A stretch of DNA of 64,000 bases, taken from Stenotrophomonas bentonitica. GTDB taxonomy: Bacteria > Pseudomonadota > Gammaproteobacteria > Xanthomonadales > Xanthomonadaceae. The DNA lies in contig NZ_PKQP01000011.1 in assembly GCF_002887735.1 (NCBI RefSeq), positions 29,725 to 93,724 of the forward strand. The letters run 5' to 3'. Of this stretch, positions 1 through 10,356 are shown one piece after another; within the stretch, counting starts at the first letter, position 1, and every line of letters begins with the position of its first letter. The notes beneath the pieces were generated by a model. The model ran no database searches. It was not told the origin of the DNA and worked only from the letters and a program-made list of their open reading frames with translations. The position numbers and the translations under genes were made by a program.

Positions 1-72
1 AGCCCGGCGTTGGCCAACCGTTGGCTCGACGAAACGCGCGCGCTGGTGCAGGCCGATCCCGTGGTCGCCTGA
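1..72 (+). CDS. 3' end of an unidentified gene
   Basis: An open frame runs in from the left edge and stops at TGA 70-72, giving 23 residues that end DPVVA. The tail contains WLDETRALVQ, which looks like ordinary helical coding sequence. Too little is present to name the protein. It lies 72 bases upstream of the next start on the same strand. Confidence 0.5.
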   Translation, partial: SPALANRWLDETRALVQADPVVA

Positions 73-144
73 GCCGAGGCCTCCACGGCAGTCAGCCAGC
101 GCGGTGTTTAGAATGCGCGCTGATTCTGTGGCTGGAGAGCGGTG

Positions 145-1206
145 ATGGTGGATGAGATCGAGGACGACGGCGCGCCTGGCTGGGAGGCCATCGATGCGGC
201 GTTGAAAGCGGTGTATCCCGTGCAGGCGCCGCAGCATTACGGCCCGGTGCTGCGCTCGCTGCTGGGCGGTGAGGACCCGTTGGACGGCATCAGCGCGTAC
301 TGGAACGATGCGCCGCTGCCGCACTGGCATTTCGTCAGCTACGGCTTCTCCGAACTGTATGAAAAAGAGAGCGATGATCCGGCCACCAGTGGCTACGGGT
401 TCGAGCTGAGCTTCCGGGTGGCCGCCGAAGCGGGCAGCGAGCCACCAGCGTGGGCGATGAACTTCCTGCAGAACCTGGCGCGCTACGTGTTCGCCAACGG
501 CAAGGTGTTCCAGCAGGGCCACTACCTCAACGCGGGCGGGCCGATCGCCGCCGATAGCGATACGCTGCTGCGGCACGTCGCCTTCATGCGCGACCCGCAG
601 CTGCCCCCGCGCGAGACGCCCAACGGTTCGCTGGAGTTCCTGCAGGTGATCGGGCTGACCGATGACGAGATGGAGGCGGTGAAGCGCTGGTCGACCACCG
701 GCGTGCTCGAGACGCTGCTGCCCAGGATGCCGCTGTGGATCACCGACATCGCGCGTGGCTCGCTGCTGGGCGACCCGGCACTGGCTGCCGCCGTGGCAGA
801 GGGGGCGGCACGCGAGGGCTCGCAGACGGCCTATCTGTTCCTGGAAAAGCTGGCCTGGTCGGTGCAGGGCGAGGGCGCTGGGCAGCAGTTGACCCTGACG
901 CTGGGCGCGCGCCAGGTGGAATCGCTGCTCGCGCTGCTGCCAGCGCGGTTGCTGTTCGGGCAGCCGTTGACGCTGGTCGGCAATGATCGGCAGATCACGC
1001 TGTCGCCAGCGGCGGTCAATGCGCTGGTGATCGACGCCGATGCGCTGGACTGCCAGTTGGCCCCGGCCACGGTGCAGGCGCTGGTTGCCACGGTCATGCC
1101 ACGCCGCGGGACCTATGCGATCCCGGGCTGGCCGGCGCTGCAGGTAGTGGTGGAGCCGAGCGAGCTGCGCGATGCCGAGGGCACTGTGGTACGTACGATC
1201 GGGTAG
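145..1206 (+). CDS. suppressor-of-fused (SUFU) domain protein
   Basis: A 353-residue protein with an N-terminal SUFU-like domain. Seen: an early segment with QHYGPVLRS, then the signature HWHFVSYGFSELYEK and a YGFELSFRV strand at about residues 60-95. The C-terminal 150 residues are less conserved in appearance and contain repeated LLALLPARLL-type helices. Bacterial SUFU proteins have no settled function; some serve as immunity or adaptor proteins. ATG at 145 follows GGAGAG at 134; GTG at 142 is an alternative. The stop codon TAG is part of the GTAG head of a REP element. Family assignment is confident, role unknown. Confidence 0.85.
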   Translation: MVDEIEDDGAPGWEAIDAALKAVYPVQAPQHYGPVLRSLLGGEDPLDGISAYWNDAPLPHWHFVSYGFSELYEKESDDPATSGYGFELSFRVAAEAGSEPPAWAMNFLQNLARYVFANGKVFQQGHYLNAGGPIAADSDTLLRHVAFMRDPQLPPRETPNGSLEFLQVIGLTDDEMEAVKRWSTTGVLETLLPRMPLWITDIARGSLLGDPALAAAVAEGAAREGSQTAYLFLEKLAWSVQGEGAGQQLTLTLGARQVESLLALLPARLLFGQPLTLVGNDRQITLSPAAVNALVIDADALDCQLAPATVQALVATVMPRRGTYAIPGWPALQVVVEPSELRDAEGTVVRTIG

Positions 1207-1289
1207 AGCCACGCCATGCGTGGCTCCTTGTCCGGCCGGCGCGTCTGTTCTGGCCGGACCGCCTGCAGCCACCCATGGGGTGGCTCTAC
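1203..1289. repeat. SMAG/REP inverted pair between convergent genes
   Basis: Two palindromes face each other. GTAG plus a GCCACGCCATGCGTGGC stem starts at 1203, and a GCCACCCATGGGGTGGC stem ending in CTAC (GTAG on the minus strand) closes at 1289. The left GTAG contains the TAG stop of the SUFU gene, and the right one contains the TAG stop of the GST gene. The pair probably also acts as a two-way transcription or mRNA-stability element. Confidence 0.85.
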
Positions 1290-1897
1290 AGGAGGCCTTC
1301 GGCCTTCAGCACCGCCTGCACGCCGGTATCAGCCTCCATGCGCTGCTTGAAGGCGGCGAGGTTGTCCAGGCCGCTCAGGTCGATCTTCGCGCCCGCCGCC
1401 CAGCGCAGGGTGATGTAGAAGTAGGGGTCGGCGAAGCTGCGGAACCCGGCCAGCCAGGGGCGATCGGCCAGCTGCGCATCGGCGCGCTCGAACAGGCCAC
1501 GCAGGCGCTTGCGGGCGGCGGCGCGGAGCGCGTCGTACTGGGTGTCGTCTTCGATGAAGGCGCCCGGCGCGAACAGCGGCTTGAACGCCGGGTGCAGGTC
1601 GGAGTTGACGAAGGACAGCCAGCGGGTGGCTTCGGCGCGCTGCTTGGGGCTGCCATCACCGGTCAGGCCGGCCTGCGGGTGGGTATCGGCGATATAGCCC
1701 ATGATCGCCGCGTTCTGGGTCAGCACGAAATCGCCATCGACCACCACCGGGACCGAACCGGCCGGATTGAGGGCCAGGAACGGCGGTGCCTTCAGGGTGT
1801 CCTTGTCGAGCAGTTCCACCTCGAACGGCTGGCCGGTCCACTGCAGGGCGATGTGGTCGGCGGTGGAGCAGGCTCCGGGCTTGCTGTACAGCTTCAT
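1286..1897 (-). CDS. glutathione S-transferase family protein
   Basis: 203 residues, the normal length for a cytosolic bacterial GST. The N-terminal thioredoxin-like domain opens MKLYSKPGACS and carries the glutathione-binding NPAGSVPVV segment and the TQNAAIMGYIAD helix start. The C-terminal all-helical domain holds the WLAGFRSFADPYFY stretch typical of beta-class GSTs. Cys10 and Ser11 are candidate catalytic residues, as in beta-class enzymes. It should conjugate glutathione to electrophiles in the cytoplasm; substrate unknown. Its TAG stop lies in a REP head shared with the convergent SUFU gene. Confidence 0.93.
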   Translation of the reverse strand: MKLYSKPGACSTADHIALQWTGQPFEVELLDKDTLKAPPFLALNPAGSVPVVVDGDFVLTQNAAIMGYIADTHPQAGLTGDGSPKQRAEATRWLSFVNSDLHPAFKPLFAPGAFIEDDTQYDALRAAARKRLRGLFERADAQLADRPWLAGFRSFADPYFYITLRWAAGAKIDLSGLDNLAAFKQRMEADTGVQAVLKAEGLL

Positions 1898-1986
1898 GGG
1901 AACTCCGTTGCGGATCGGTGGAAGGTGAGCCGCCCACTATTCCAGAGCTGGCCCTTCATCCTCAACGGTATCGCCGTAACAGATCG

Positions 1987-2445
1987 TTACGACGCGCGCG
2001 GCTTGAGTTTCTGCACGCGGTAGAACGTGTGGTCGCCGATGGTGGCCACCTGGTAGGCGTTGCGCCAGCTCGGGTTGGCGATCGCCATGGCGGCGAAGTG
2101 GCTCGCGCCGGGCACGATCTCCTTGCGCTCACCGGCGGGCAGGGCCCAGTTGCGCTCGGCATCGAAGGCCACGGTCATCGCTTCCTGCCAGGCATCGGCG
2201 TTGCCGAGCTGGGTGCCGGGCGCGACGATGGTCGGGGCGAACTGCTTGCGGGCGGTCACCACCTGGCACATCGAGTCGCCCCACAGGCCGCTGTCCAGCC
2301 GGCGCAGAGCCACTTCCGCGACGGCTTGCTGGCCGCGCAGGGTCTGGTCACGCGCTTCGAGGTAGACGGTCGTGCTCAGGCACAACGAATCGGCGGCAGG
2401 CTGCGGCAACAACTGTGACAGCCAGAGAATCCAGGCCAGTTTCAT
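1987..2445 (-). CDS. cell wall hydrolase, SleB/Hydrolase_2 family
   Basis: 152 residues with an N-terminal hydrophobic segment, likely a signal peptide. The Hydrolase_2 core follows: TTVYLEARDQ contains the presumed catalytic glutamate, then QQAVAEVALRRLDS, and the late ASHFAA motif. SleB-type proteins are peptidoglycan lytic transglycosylases; outside sporeformers they act in cell-wall turnover. AAGGAG lies 6 bases before ATG. Substrate and timing are not visible from sequence. Confidence 0.87.
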   Translation of the reverse strand: MKLAWILWLSQLLPQPAADSLCLSTTVYLEARDQTLRGQQAVAEVALRRLDSGLWGDSMCQVVTARKQFAPTIVAPGTQLGNADAWQEAMTVAFDAERNWALPAGERKEIVPGASHFAAMAIANPSWRNAYQVATIGDHTFYRVQKLKPRAS

Positions 2446-2760
2446 AAATCTCCTTGCTCCGTGTGGGCCGCACCTGGCTGTTCCATCCGATCGTGCGGAC
2501 GGGGCGTGGGATACGACTTGGCGTCATGGGGAGGCGGCCATCGGGGCCGCCCGGGGGCGGACCCGAACAAGACGTGGGGTCCGCGCGCTCACTCGAACTG
2601 GGTGGTGAGCGGGAAAGTTGGCGCACGATAGGGGGGGATTTCCCAATACATCCTGAACCCGAAAGCTTGACATTCAGGTTGGGAGGTGGGGCTGAATCGG
2701 CGGTTCAGCCCCGTATTCAGGTCCGCTCGGACCGGCATCAGAGCCTGATCCAATCCCGGC
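2446..2760. other. intergenic region between fadH and the cell wall hydrolase
   Basis: About 315 bases without a supported gene. It should contain the minus-strand promoter of the hydrolase near its right edge of the hydrolase gene. A hairpin at 2688-2712 (arms GGGGCTGAA/TTCAGCCCC) lies downstream of fadH and could end its transcript, though no T-run follows. Short overlapping frames here have no family features. Confidence 0.5.
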
Positions 2761-4899
<2,139 letters not shown>

Positions 4900-5511
4900 T
4901 TATGGGGTGACGGTTGCCGGGGCGGGCTTGCGGATGCCGAACAGCGGCAGCGTGATGCCGCACAGCGGGCCGATCAGCAGGGCGAAGGCGAGGGTGCCGA
5001 CACCGACATTGCCGCCCAGCCACCAGCCGATCAGCAGCACGGTGCCTTCGATCGCGCTGCGCACGATCCAGATCGGCCAGCCGCTGCGTGCGTGCAGGCC
5101 GGTCATCAGGCCATCGCGCGGGCCCGGGCCGAAGCGCGCGCCGATGTACAGGCCGGTGGCCAGCGCGACCAGCAGCAGGCCACACAGGAACATGGGGATC
5201 TGCCAGGCCAGGCCGTGCAGCTCCGGCAGCAGCCACAGCCCGAACTGCGCGCTGGGGCCGATCAGCAGCACGTTGAGCACGGTGCCCAGGCCCGGCTTCT
5301 GCCGGATCGGCCACCACAGCAGCAGCACCAGCGCGCCGATCACATTGGTGGCCACGCCGAAGGAGAGCGGTGTCTGCAGCGCGATGCCCTGCGAAAGCAC
5401 ATCCCAGGGCGCCACGCCGATCGCGGCGCGGATCATCACCGCCGCACCGAAGCCATACAGGAACAGACCAAGCAGGAGTTGCAGCAGGCGCAGGGGCAGG
5501 GAAGTGGGCAT
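4900..5511 (-). CDS. YczE/YitT-like integral membrane protein
   Basis: 203 residues that are almost entirely hydrophobic, with about five to six membrane segments. Signature features are the opening LLQLLLGLFLYGFGAA, IGVAPWDVLSQG after the first segment, and the GPGPRDGLMTGL loop, all typical of the YczE/DUF161-type family. Molecular role is unknown in most bacteria. It is on the same strand as fadH with a 105-base gap containing an inverted repeat. Family is well supported. Confidence 0.83.
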   Translation of the reverse strand: MPTSLPLRLLQLLLGLFLYGFGAAVMIRAAIGVAPWDVLSQGIALQTPLSFGVATNVIGALVLLLWWPIRQKPGLGTVLNVLLIGPSAQFGLWLLPELHGLAWQIPMFLCGLLLVALATGLYIGARFGPGPRDGLMTGLHARSGWPIWIVRSAIEGTVLLIGWWLGGNVGVGTLAFALLIGPLCGITLPLFGIRKPAPATVTP

Positions 5512-5609
5512 GGCGATGTCACCGGAAGGGCCACTGAATGTAGGCGGCGCCGGGCCGCGCCGACAGATACAGATGACCGCGAATGTGCGCTGACACGTTG
5601 CCGCGCCGG

Positions 5610-6635
5610 TTACGCCCAGCCCGACAGCACCAGCTTGCCGATCACCCCGCCGCCTTCCAGCCGCCGGTGCGCCTCGCGCAGGTTCGCCGCATTGATCGTA
5701 CCCAGGTGCGTGTGCGCGGTGGTGCGCAGCTCACCGGCGTCGATCAGGCTGGCGGCGCGGCCCAGGATGCAGTGCTGCTCGATCATGTCGGCGGTCTGGA
5801 AGCGCGAGCGCGCGAACATGAATTCCCAATGGATGCCAATGCACTTGGCTTTGTAGGGATCGCCGATCCGCAGGGGTCCACGGGGTTCGACGATCAGCCC
5901 CACATGCCCCTGCGGGGCCAGCAGTTCGCCCAGCGCGTCCCAGTAGTGGTCGGTGTCGGCCAGGTTCAGCGCGACCTGCACCTGCGTGATCCCCAGCGCC
6001 TGCAGCTGCGCCGCCAATGGCTGGCGATGATCGATCACGTGGTCGGCGCCCATCTGCAGGCACCACGCACGGCTCTGCTCGCGCGACGCGGTGGCGATCA
6101 CGGTGAAGCCTGCATGGCGCGCGAGTTGGATCGCCATCGAACCGACGCCGCCGGCACCGCCGATGATCAACAGATGCTGGCCGCGATGGCGGCGATCTTC
6201 GAACTGCAGCGGCATGCGCTGGAACAGCAGCTCCCAGGCGGTCAGCGTGGTCAATGGCAACGCCGCGGCTTCGGCGAAATCCAGCGTGGTGGGTTTGCGC
6301 CCGACCAGGCGCTCATCCACCCACTGGTACTGCGCATTGCAACCGGGGCGGGTGACATCGCCTGCGTAATACACCTCATCGCCGGGCGCGAAAGCGCTGA
6401 CTTCCGGGCCGACGGCTTCCACGACACCGGCCGCGTCGTAGCCCAGGATCCGCGGCGGGTTTTCGTGCTGCGCGCGCGGCGCGCGCTGTTTGGTATCCAC
6501 GGGATTGACGGAAACAGCGTGTACCCGCACCAGCAGGTCGCGCCCCTGGGGCGCGCCGGGTGTCGCCACATTCACGTCCTGCAGCGCGGCGGGGTCTTCA
6601 ATCGGCAGATACTGGGTCAATCCCACGGCTTTCAT
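5610..6635 (-). CDS. zinc-type alcohol dehydrogenase-like MDR oxidoreductase
   Basis: 341 residues of the medium-chain dehydrogenase/reductase family. Seen: N-terminal GroES-like domain (VRVHAVSVNPVDTKQR; ILGYDAAGVVEAVG), then a Rossmann domain with LLIIGGAGGVGSMAIQLARHAG. The cysteine-rich structural zinc loop is absent, so it is closer to quinone-oxidoreductase-like members than to true zinc alcohol dehydrogenases. It probably uses NADPH to reduce enones or quinones in the cytoplasm. It stands alone, divergent from the OmpA-type gene. Confidence 0.9.
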   Translation of the reverse strand: MKAVGLTQYLPIEDPAALQDVNVATPGAPQGRDLLVRVHAVSVNPVDTKQRAPRAQHENPPRILGYDAAGVVEAVGPEVSAFAPGDEVYYAGDVTRPGCNAQYQWVDERLVGRKPTTLDFAEAAALPLTTLTAWELLFQRMPLQFEDRRHRGQHLLIIGGAGGVGSMAIQLARHAGFTVIATASREQSRAWCLQMGADHVIDHRQPLAAQLQALGITQVQVALNLADTDHYWDALGELLAPQGHVGLIVEPRGPLRIGDPYKAKCIGIHWEFMFARSRFQTADMIEQHCILGRAASLIDAGELRTTAHTHLGTINAANLREAHRRLEGGGVIGKLVLSGWA

Positions 6636-7007
6636 GTCGGCTCCGGAACGAGGGAATCCTCCCCATCATACGGATCACGCCGTCCCTGTTTTTGCGCTGA
6701 ATCAAGGCGCCATCGCGATTTGAACCCTAACGTGAAAAATGTGTCGCGACGTCGCCTGAATTAGGCAAAACCCTTGTCATTGCTGGGTCTTGCGGAATTT
6801 CATCAACCTGTATAGGGTGCCACCAGCTGGACCCGGTAGAGGTCTGGCGGTCGTCTTCACATGTTACGTGACTGTTAACATCACCTTCACTCGCCTGAGC
6901 ATAATGTTCGCGGCGGTGGCGTGCTGAATCGGCAGTCTGAAAACGACGCAGTAGTGCTGGCCCATGCCTCTACCGGTTTCATACCCCCGAAATAGGAGCT
7001 GTACTCA
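6636..7007. promoter_or_regulatory. long leader and promoter region of the OmpA-type gene
   Basis: 372 bases without a gene between divergent genes. An inverted repeat ATGTTA-N9-TAACAT sits at 6861-6881 and overlaps a candidate -35 (TTAACA, 6875-6880); the candidate -10 CATAAT is at 6900-6905 with a 19-base gap. If correct, the mRNA leader is about 100 bases. AGGAG lies just before ATG 7008. The promoter call is from pattern only. Confidence 0.4.
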
Positions 7008-8099
7008 ATGAACAAGAAGATCCTTACTGCCGCGCTGCTGGGCGGTCTGGCTTTCGCCCAGGCTGCATCGGCGCAGGATTTTGACGACCGCTGGTACCTG
7101 ACCGGTTCGGCCGGCTTCAACTTCCAGGATAGCGACCGTCTGACCAACGACGCTCCGTTCGTTACCCTGGGCCTCGGTAAGTTCATCAGCCCCAACTGGT
7201 CGCTGGACGGCGAGCTGAACTACCAGAACCCGAACTTCGATGCCAATCAGGATCTGAACTGGAGCCAGTACGGCGCCTCGCTCGACCTGCGTCGCCACTT
7301 CATCCAGGAAGGCCGCGGCTGGAACCCGTACCTGCTGTTCGGTCTGGGCTACCAGAAGTCGGAAGAAGAGTACGCAGCGCTGAACACCAACGGTCCGCGT
7401 GAGCGCAAGGACGGCAACTTCGCCGCCAAGCTCGGCGTCGGTCTGCAGACCACCTTCGAAAAGCGCGTCGCCGTGCGTGCCGAAGTGGCCTACCGCGCTG
7501 ACTTCGACGACCAGAGCGTTGCTGCTCCGAGCGAAGACTGGTTCGGCGACGTGCTGGCTTCGGTCGGCGTCGTGATCCCGCTGGGCCCGGCCCCGGTTGC
7601 TGCCGTGCCGGCTCCGGCTCCGGTTGCCCCGAGCTGCGCCGACCTGGATGACGATGGTGACGGCGTCAACAACTGCGACGACAAGTGCCCGAACTCGCAG
7701 CCTGGCCAGACCATCGGTCCGGACGGTTGCCCGGTCCCGGTGTCGATCGATCTGAAGGGCGTGAACTTCGACTTCGACAAGTCGAACCTGCGTCCGGACG
7801 CGGTTGCGATCCTGAGCGAAGCTTCGGAAATCCTGAAGCGTTACCCGGATCTGCGCGTTGAAGTGGCCGGTCACACCGATTCCAAGGGTACCGACGCTTA
7901 CAACCAGAAGCTGTCCGAGCGTCGTGCTACCTCGGTGTACAACTACCTGACCCAGAACGGCGTTGACGCTTCGCGTCTGGTCGGTCCGATCGGTTACGGC
8001 GAGAGCCGCCCGATTGCGCCGAACACCAACCCGGATGGTTCGGATAACCCGGAAGGTCGCGCCAAGAACCGTCGTACCGAGCTGAACGTCCAGAACTAA
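7008..8099 (+). CDS. OmpA-family outer membrane protein (OprF-like)
   Basis: 363 residues. A signal peptide MNKKILTAALLGG...ASAQ is followed by an eight-stranded barrel domain to about residue 190. A proline/alanine hinge follows, then a calcium-binding thrombospondin type-3-like stretch with DDDGDGVNNCDD and CPNS, and finally an OmpA C-terminal peptidoglycan-binding domain with VNFDFDKSNLRP and AGHTDSKGTDAYN. It anchors the outer membrane to the cell wall and is probably abundant: codons are strongly biased, the leader is long and a strong terminator follows. Confidence 0.95.
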   Translation: MNKKILTAALLGGLAFAQAASAQDFDDRWYLTGSAGFNFQDSDRLTNDAPFVTLGLGKFISPNWSLDGELNYQNPNFDANQDLNWSQYGASLDLRRHFIQEGRGWNPYLLFGLGYQKSEEEYAALNTNGPRERKDGNFAAKLGVGLQTTFEKRVAVRAEVAYRADFDDQSVAAPSEDWFGDVLASVGVVIPLGPAPVAAVPAPAPVAPSCADLDDDGDGVNNCDDKCPNSQPGQTIGPDGCPVPVSIDLKGVNFDFDKSNLRPDAVAILSEASEILKRYPDLRVEVAGHTDSKGTDAYNQKLSERRATSVYNYLTQNGVDASRLVGPIGYGESRPIAPNTNPDGSDNPEGRAKNRRTELNVQN

Positions 8100-8125
8100 T
8101 CCTTCTGGCAGTACAGTCTCATCAG

Positions 8126-8158
8126 CAGGGCCCGGCATTGCCGGGCCCTGTTTTTTTT
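8126..8158 (+). terminator. rho-independent terminator of the OmpA-type gene
   Basis: Stem CAGGGCCCGGCA/TGCCGGGCCCTG followed by eight T residues, 26 bases after the stop codon. Confidence 0.93.
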
Positions 8159-8289
8159 GCCTCTGGTTTGCCAGAAACAGAGAAATCAACAATAAATCCA
8201 ACAAGTTGCCGTATTCATTGAAGGTGGCGCTTGAAAGACGTTGTGGCGCTGTTAAACTCGCCGCGTCGACCCCTTCCTGGATGCATCCC

Positions 8290-8799
8290 ATGCAGCGTTT
8301 TGCACTGGCCGCCGCGCTTGGCCTGGCCCTGGTTCCCACCGCCCACGCTGCCGTGGACTGTTCGGCACCTGTCAGCGCATCACCGCTGCCGCTGCCAGCC
8401 ACCGCGATCGCACCGGTGGCCGAAGAGCTGTACATCCGCAACGTGCAGCTGGGCATGCCTGCCGGCGTGCTGACCTCCAACTTCGACCAGGAACAGTCGC
8501 TGGACCGCGTGCTGCAGCGCCTGCGCATCGACGGCTGCCAGAACATCGCCAAGGCGATCCCCAGCGCACCGGTGATCAACCCGAACGATCCGGCCGCCTA
8601 CAAGCCGCAGACCGAGTTCGACAACACGCCGTGGCGCTTTGACATGAGCCAGAACGGCAAGCGCATGACCGCCGAAGAGTTCGACGCCTGGATGAAGGCG
8701 CGCGGTGTGCGCGTGGTCAAGGCGCGCCCGGTACCGGCTGCCGTCCCGGCCGCCGCCACCGAAGCCCCGGCTGAGACCAAGCCGGTGGACAAGAAGTAA
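8290..8799 (+). CDS. exported protein with EFDAWMKA C-terminal motif
   Basis: 169 residues from ATG 8290; ATG 8281 and a farther upstream start are possible. The N-terminus MQRFALAAALGLALV...AHA is a clear signal peptide and leaves mature VDCSAP. The middle is rich in small and polar residues and I do not recognise it. Near the C-terminus is KRMTAEEFDAWMKARGVRVVK, followed by a proline/alanine/lysine tail. The same motif occurs in the lipoprotein at 9762, on the other side of the pseudouridine synthase. Function unknown; it should be periplasmic. Confidence 0.75.
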   Translation: MQRFALAAALGLALVPTAHAAVDCSAPVSASPLPLPATAIAPVAEELYIRNVQLGMPAGVLTSNFDQEQSLDRVLQRLRIDGCQNIAKAIPSAPVINPNDPAAYKPQTEFDNTPWRFDMSQNGKRMTAEEFDAWMKARGVRVVKARPVPAAVPAAATEAPAETKPVDKK

Positions 8800-8818
8800 G
8801 CCGCCTGAGCGGAGCACG

Positions 8819-9670
8819 ATGACGACACGCCGGCCACCCGCCGCGAACGCGTCCCGACCACGCCGCCCCGAGCGGCGTGCGAGCCCCGCAACAGGCAGCC
8901 GCAGCACCGCCTCCAGCGCCACCCCGACCGCACCGCGCCATGGCCTGGCGCGGGTACTGTCCAAAGCCGGGCTGTGCTCGCGCACGGAAGCCGCGCGCTG
9001 GATCGCCGAGGGCCGGGTCACGGTCGATGGCCGTGTCATCAACAACCCCGAATTTCCCATCATCGACGGCCGCCACCACGTGCGCGTCGATGGTCAGCCG
9101 CTGGACGCCCCCAAGCGCGTGTACCTGCTGTTGAACAAGCCGCGCGGCCTGGTCACCACCGCGCAGGACGAGCGCGGCCGCGACACCGTCTACCGCTGCT
9201 TCGACGATGCCGGGCTGCCGTGGATTGCGCCGGTCGGGCGCTTGGACAAGGCCAGCGAAGGCCTGTTGCTCTTCAGCAATGATCCGCAGTGGGCCGCGCG
9301 CCTGACCGATCCGGCCACCGGTCCGGACAAGACCTATCACGTCCAGATCGATGCCATCCCCGACGCCGCGCAGCTGCAGGCGTTGTGCGCCGGCATCGAG
9401 GACGAGGGCGAATGGCTGCGCGCGCGCCGCGCCACGCTGCTGCGCAGCGGAGACAAGACCGCCTGGCTGGAAATCGTGCTGGAGGAGGGCCGCAACCGGC
9501 ATATCCGCCGGTTGCTGGCCGCCTTGGACATCACCGTGCTGCGCCTGGTACGCGTGGCGATCGGCCAGCTGCCGCTGGGCGAGCTGGGCAAAGGCGCCTG
9601 GCGCGAGCTCAGCCAACACGATCTGGATCTGCTTCATGCCGTGGCCGACAGCGCCGCGGCGACACCGTGA
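8819..9670 (+). CDS. RsuA/RluB-family rRNA pseudouridine synthase
   Basis: 283 residues. After a 40-residue basic, proline-rich extension comes an S4 RNA-binding domain (RVLSKAGLCSRTEAARWI, GRVTVDGRV). The catalytic domain contains KPRGLVTT and GRLDKASEGLLLF with the catalytic aspartate near residue 143. It isomerises a uridine in 16S or 23S rRNA; RsuA, RluB, RluE and RluF cannot be told apart here. ATG 8819 follows GGAGC. It is 19 bases after the exported-protein gene and probably cotranscribed. Confidence 0.92.
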   Translation: MTTRRPPAANASRPRRPERRASPATGSRSTASSATPTAPRHGLARVLSKAGLCSRTEAARWIAEGRVTVDGRVINNPEFPIIDGRHHVRVDGQPLDAPKRVYLLLNKPRGLVTTAQDERGRDTVYRCFDDAGLPWIAPVGRLDKASEGLLLFSNDPQWAARLTDPATGPDKTYHVQIDAIPDAAQLQALCAGIEDEGEWLRARRATLLRSGDKTAWLEIVLEEGRNRHIRRLLAALDITVLRLVRVAIGQLPLGELGKGAWRELSQHDLDLLHAVADSAAATP

Positions 9671-9761
9671 CCTTGTGGCCTGCCGGCAGGTGGCAGGCCA
9701 GTCGACCCGGGCAATGGATGGCCTTCGAAGGGACGTTCCGTTCAACACCGGGAGTAAGACC

Positions 9762-10106
9762 ATGCACGTCAGTACCCTCAACCGTTCCCTGTTTCGTGGC
9801 GCCTGCCTGCTGTTGCCGGCCGCGCTGCTGACCGCCTGCGGCGGACACAAACAGATCGCCAAGCAGGATCCGCCGGTGACCGACAAGGTGGTGGAGATCA
9901 AGATTCCCGAGCTCGATGGCCGCGGCAGCTACCGCTTCCTGATGAGCGATGGCGACAAGCGCATGAGTGCCGACGAGTTCGATGCCTGGATGAAGGCCAA
10001 CGGTATCCGCGTGGCCAAGGGCAACGGCCAGGATGGCCCGGTCGCGGCACCAGTGGTGGTGGCCAGCAAGGAAGAGGCCAAGGACAAGAAGCAAAAGAAG
10101 AAGTAA
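9762..10106 (+). CDS. small lipoprotein with EFDAWMKA motif
   Basis: 114 residues. A signal sequence ends in the lipobox LLTACGG, so the mature protein begins with a lipidated cysteine. The middle, KVVEIKIPELDGRGSYRF, leads into SDGDKRMSADEFDAWMKANG and then IRVAKGNG. The end is a lysine-rich tail, KEEAKDKKQKKK. The motif matches the C-terminus of the exported protein at 8290-8799. GGGAG lies before ATG 9762. Likely outer-membrane or periplasmic; function unknown. Confidence 0.8.
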   Translation: MHVSTLNRSLFRGACLLLPAALLTACGGHKQIAKQDPPVTDKVVEIKIPELDGRGSYRFLMSDGDKRMSADEFDAWMKANGIRVAKGNGQDGPVAAPVVVASKEEAKDKKQKKK

Positions 10107-10130
10107 CCCGCCGCGCGCGTCACCCCAACG

Positions 10131-10350
10131 GTAGAGCCGACCGTCGGTCGGCTGGAGCACGCAAGGCGTGCCCCGCATCCGATGTCCACACCCCCCACCA
10201 ACGGTAGAGCCGACCGTTGGTCGGCTGAGGCACGCAAAGCGTGCCCCCATGCCGGAGGTTCATGACCTGCGACGAGAGGCAGCCGACCAACGGTCGGCTC
10301 TACCTCCGCAATGCGCGGGTGCTACGGCCGTGCCGACCGTTGGTCGGTTG
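10131..10350. repeat. SMAG/REP cluster (four elements)
   Basis: Four palindromes with CCGACC/GGTCGG stems. Two forward copies with GTAG heads start at 10131 and 10204, each followed by a second hairpin (GCACGCAA..GCGTGC), making a tandem unit of about 73 bases. A reverse copy ends in CTAC at 10281-10303, and a headless copy sits at 10332-10350. The block fills the space between the lipoprotein gene and kbl, which converge here. Confidence 0.88.
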
Positions 10351-10356
10351 CGGCCC

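Noticed and set aside
10131..10350. CRISPR-like spacing of repeats
   Set aside because: Repeats are palindromic SMAG elements in both orientations with unequal spacing and no cas genes.
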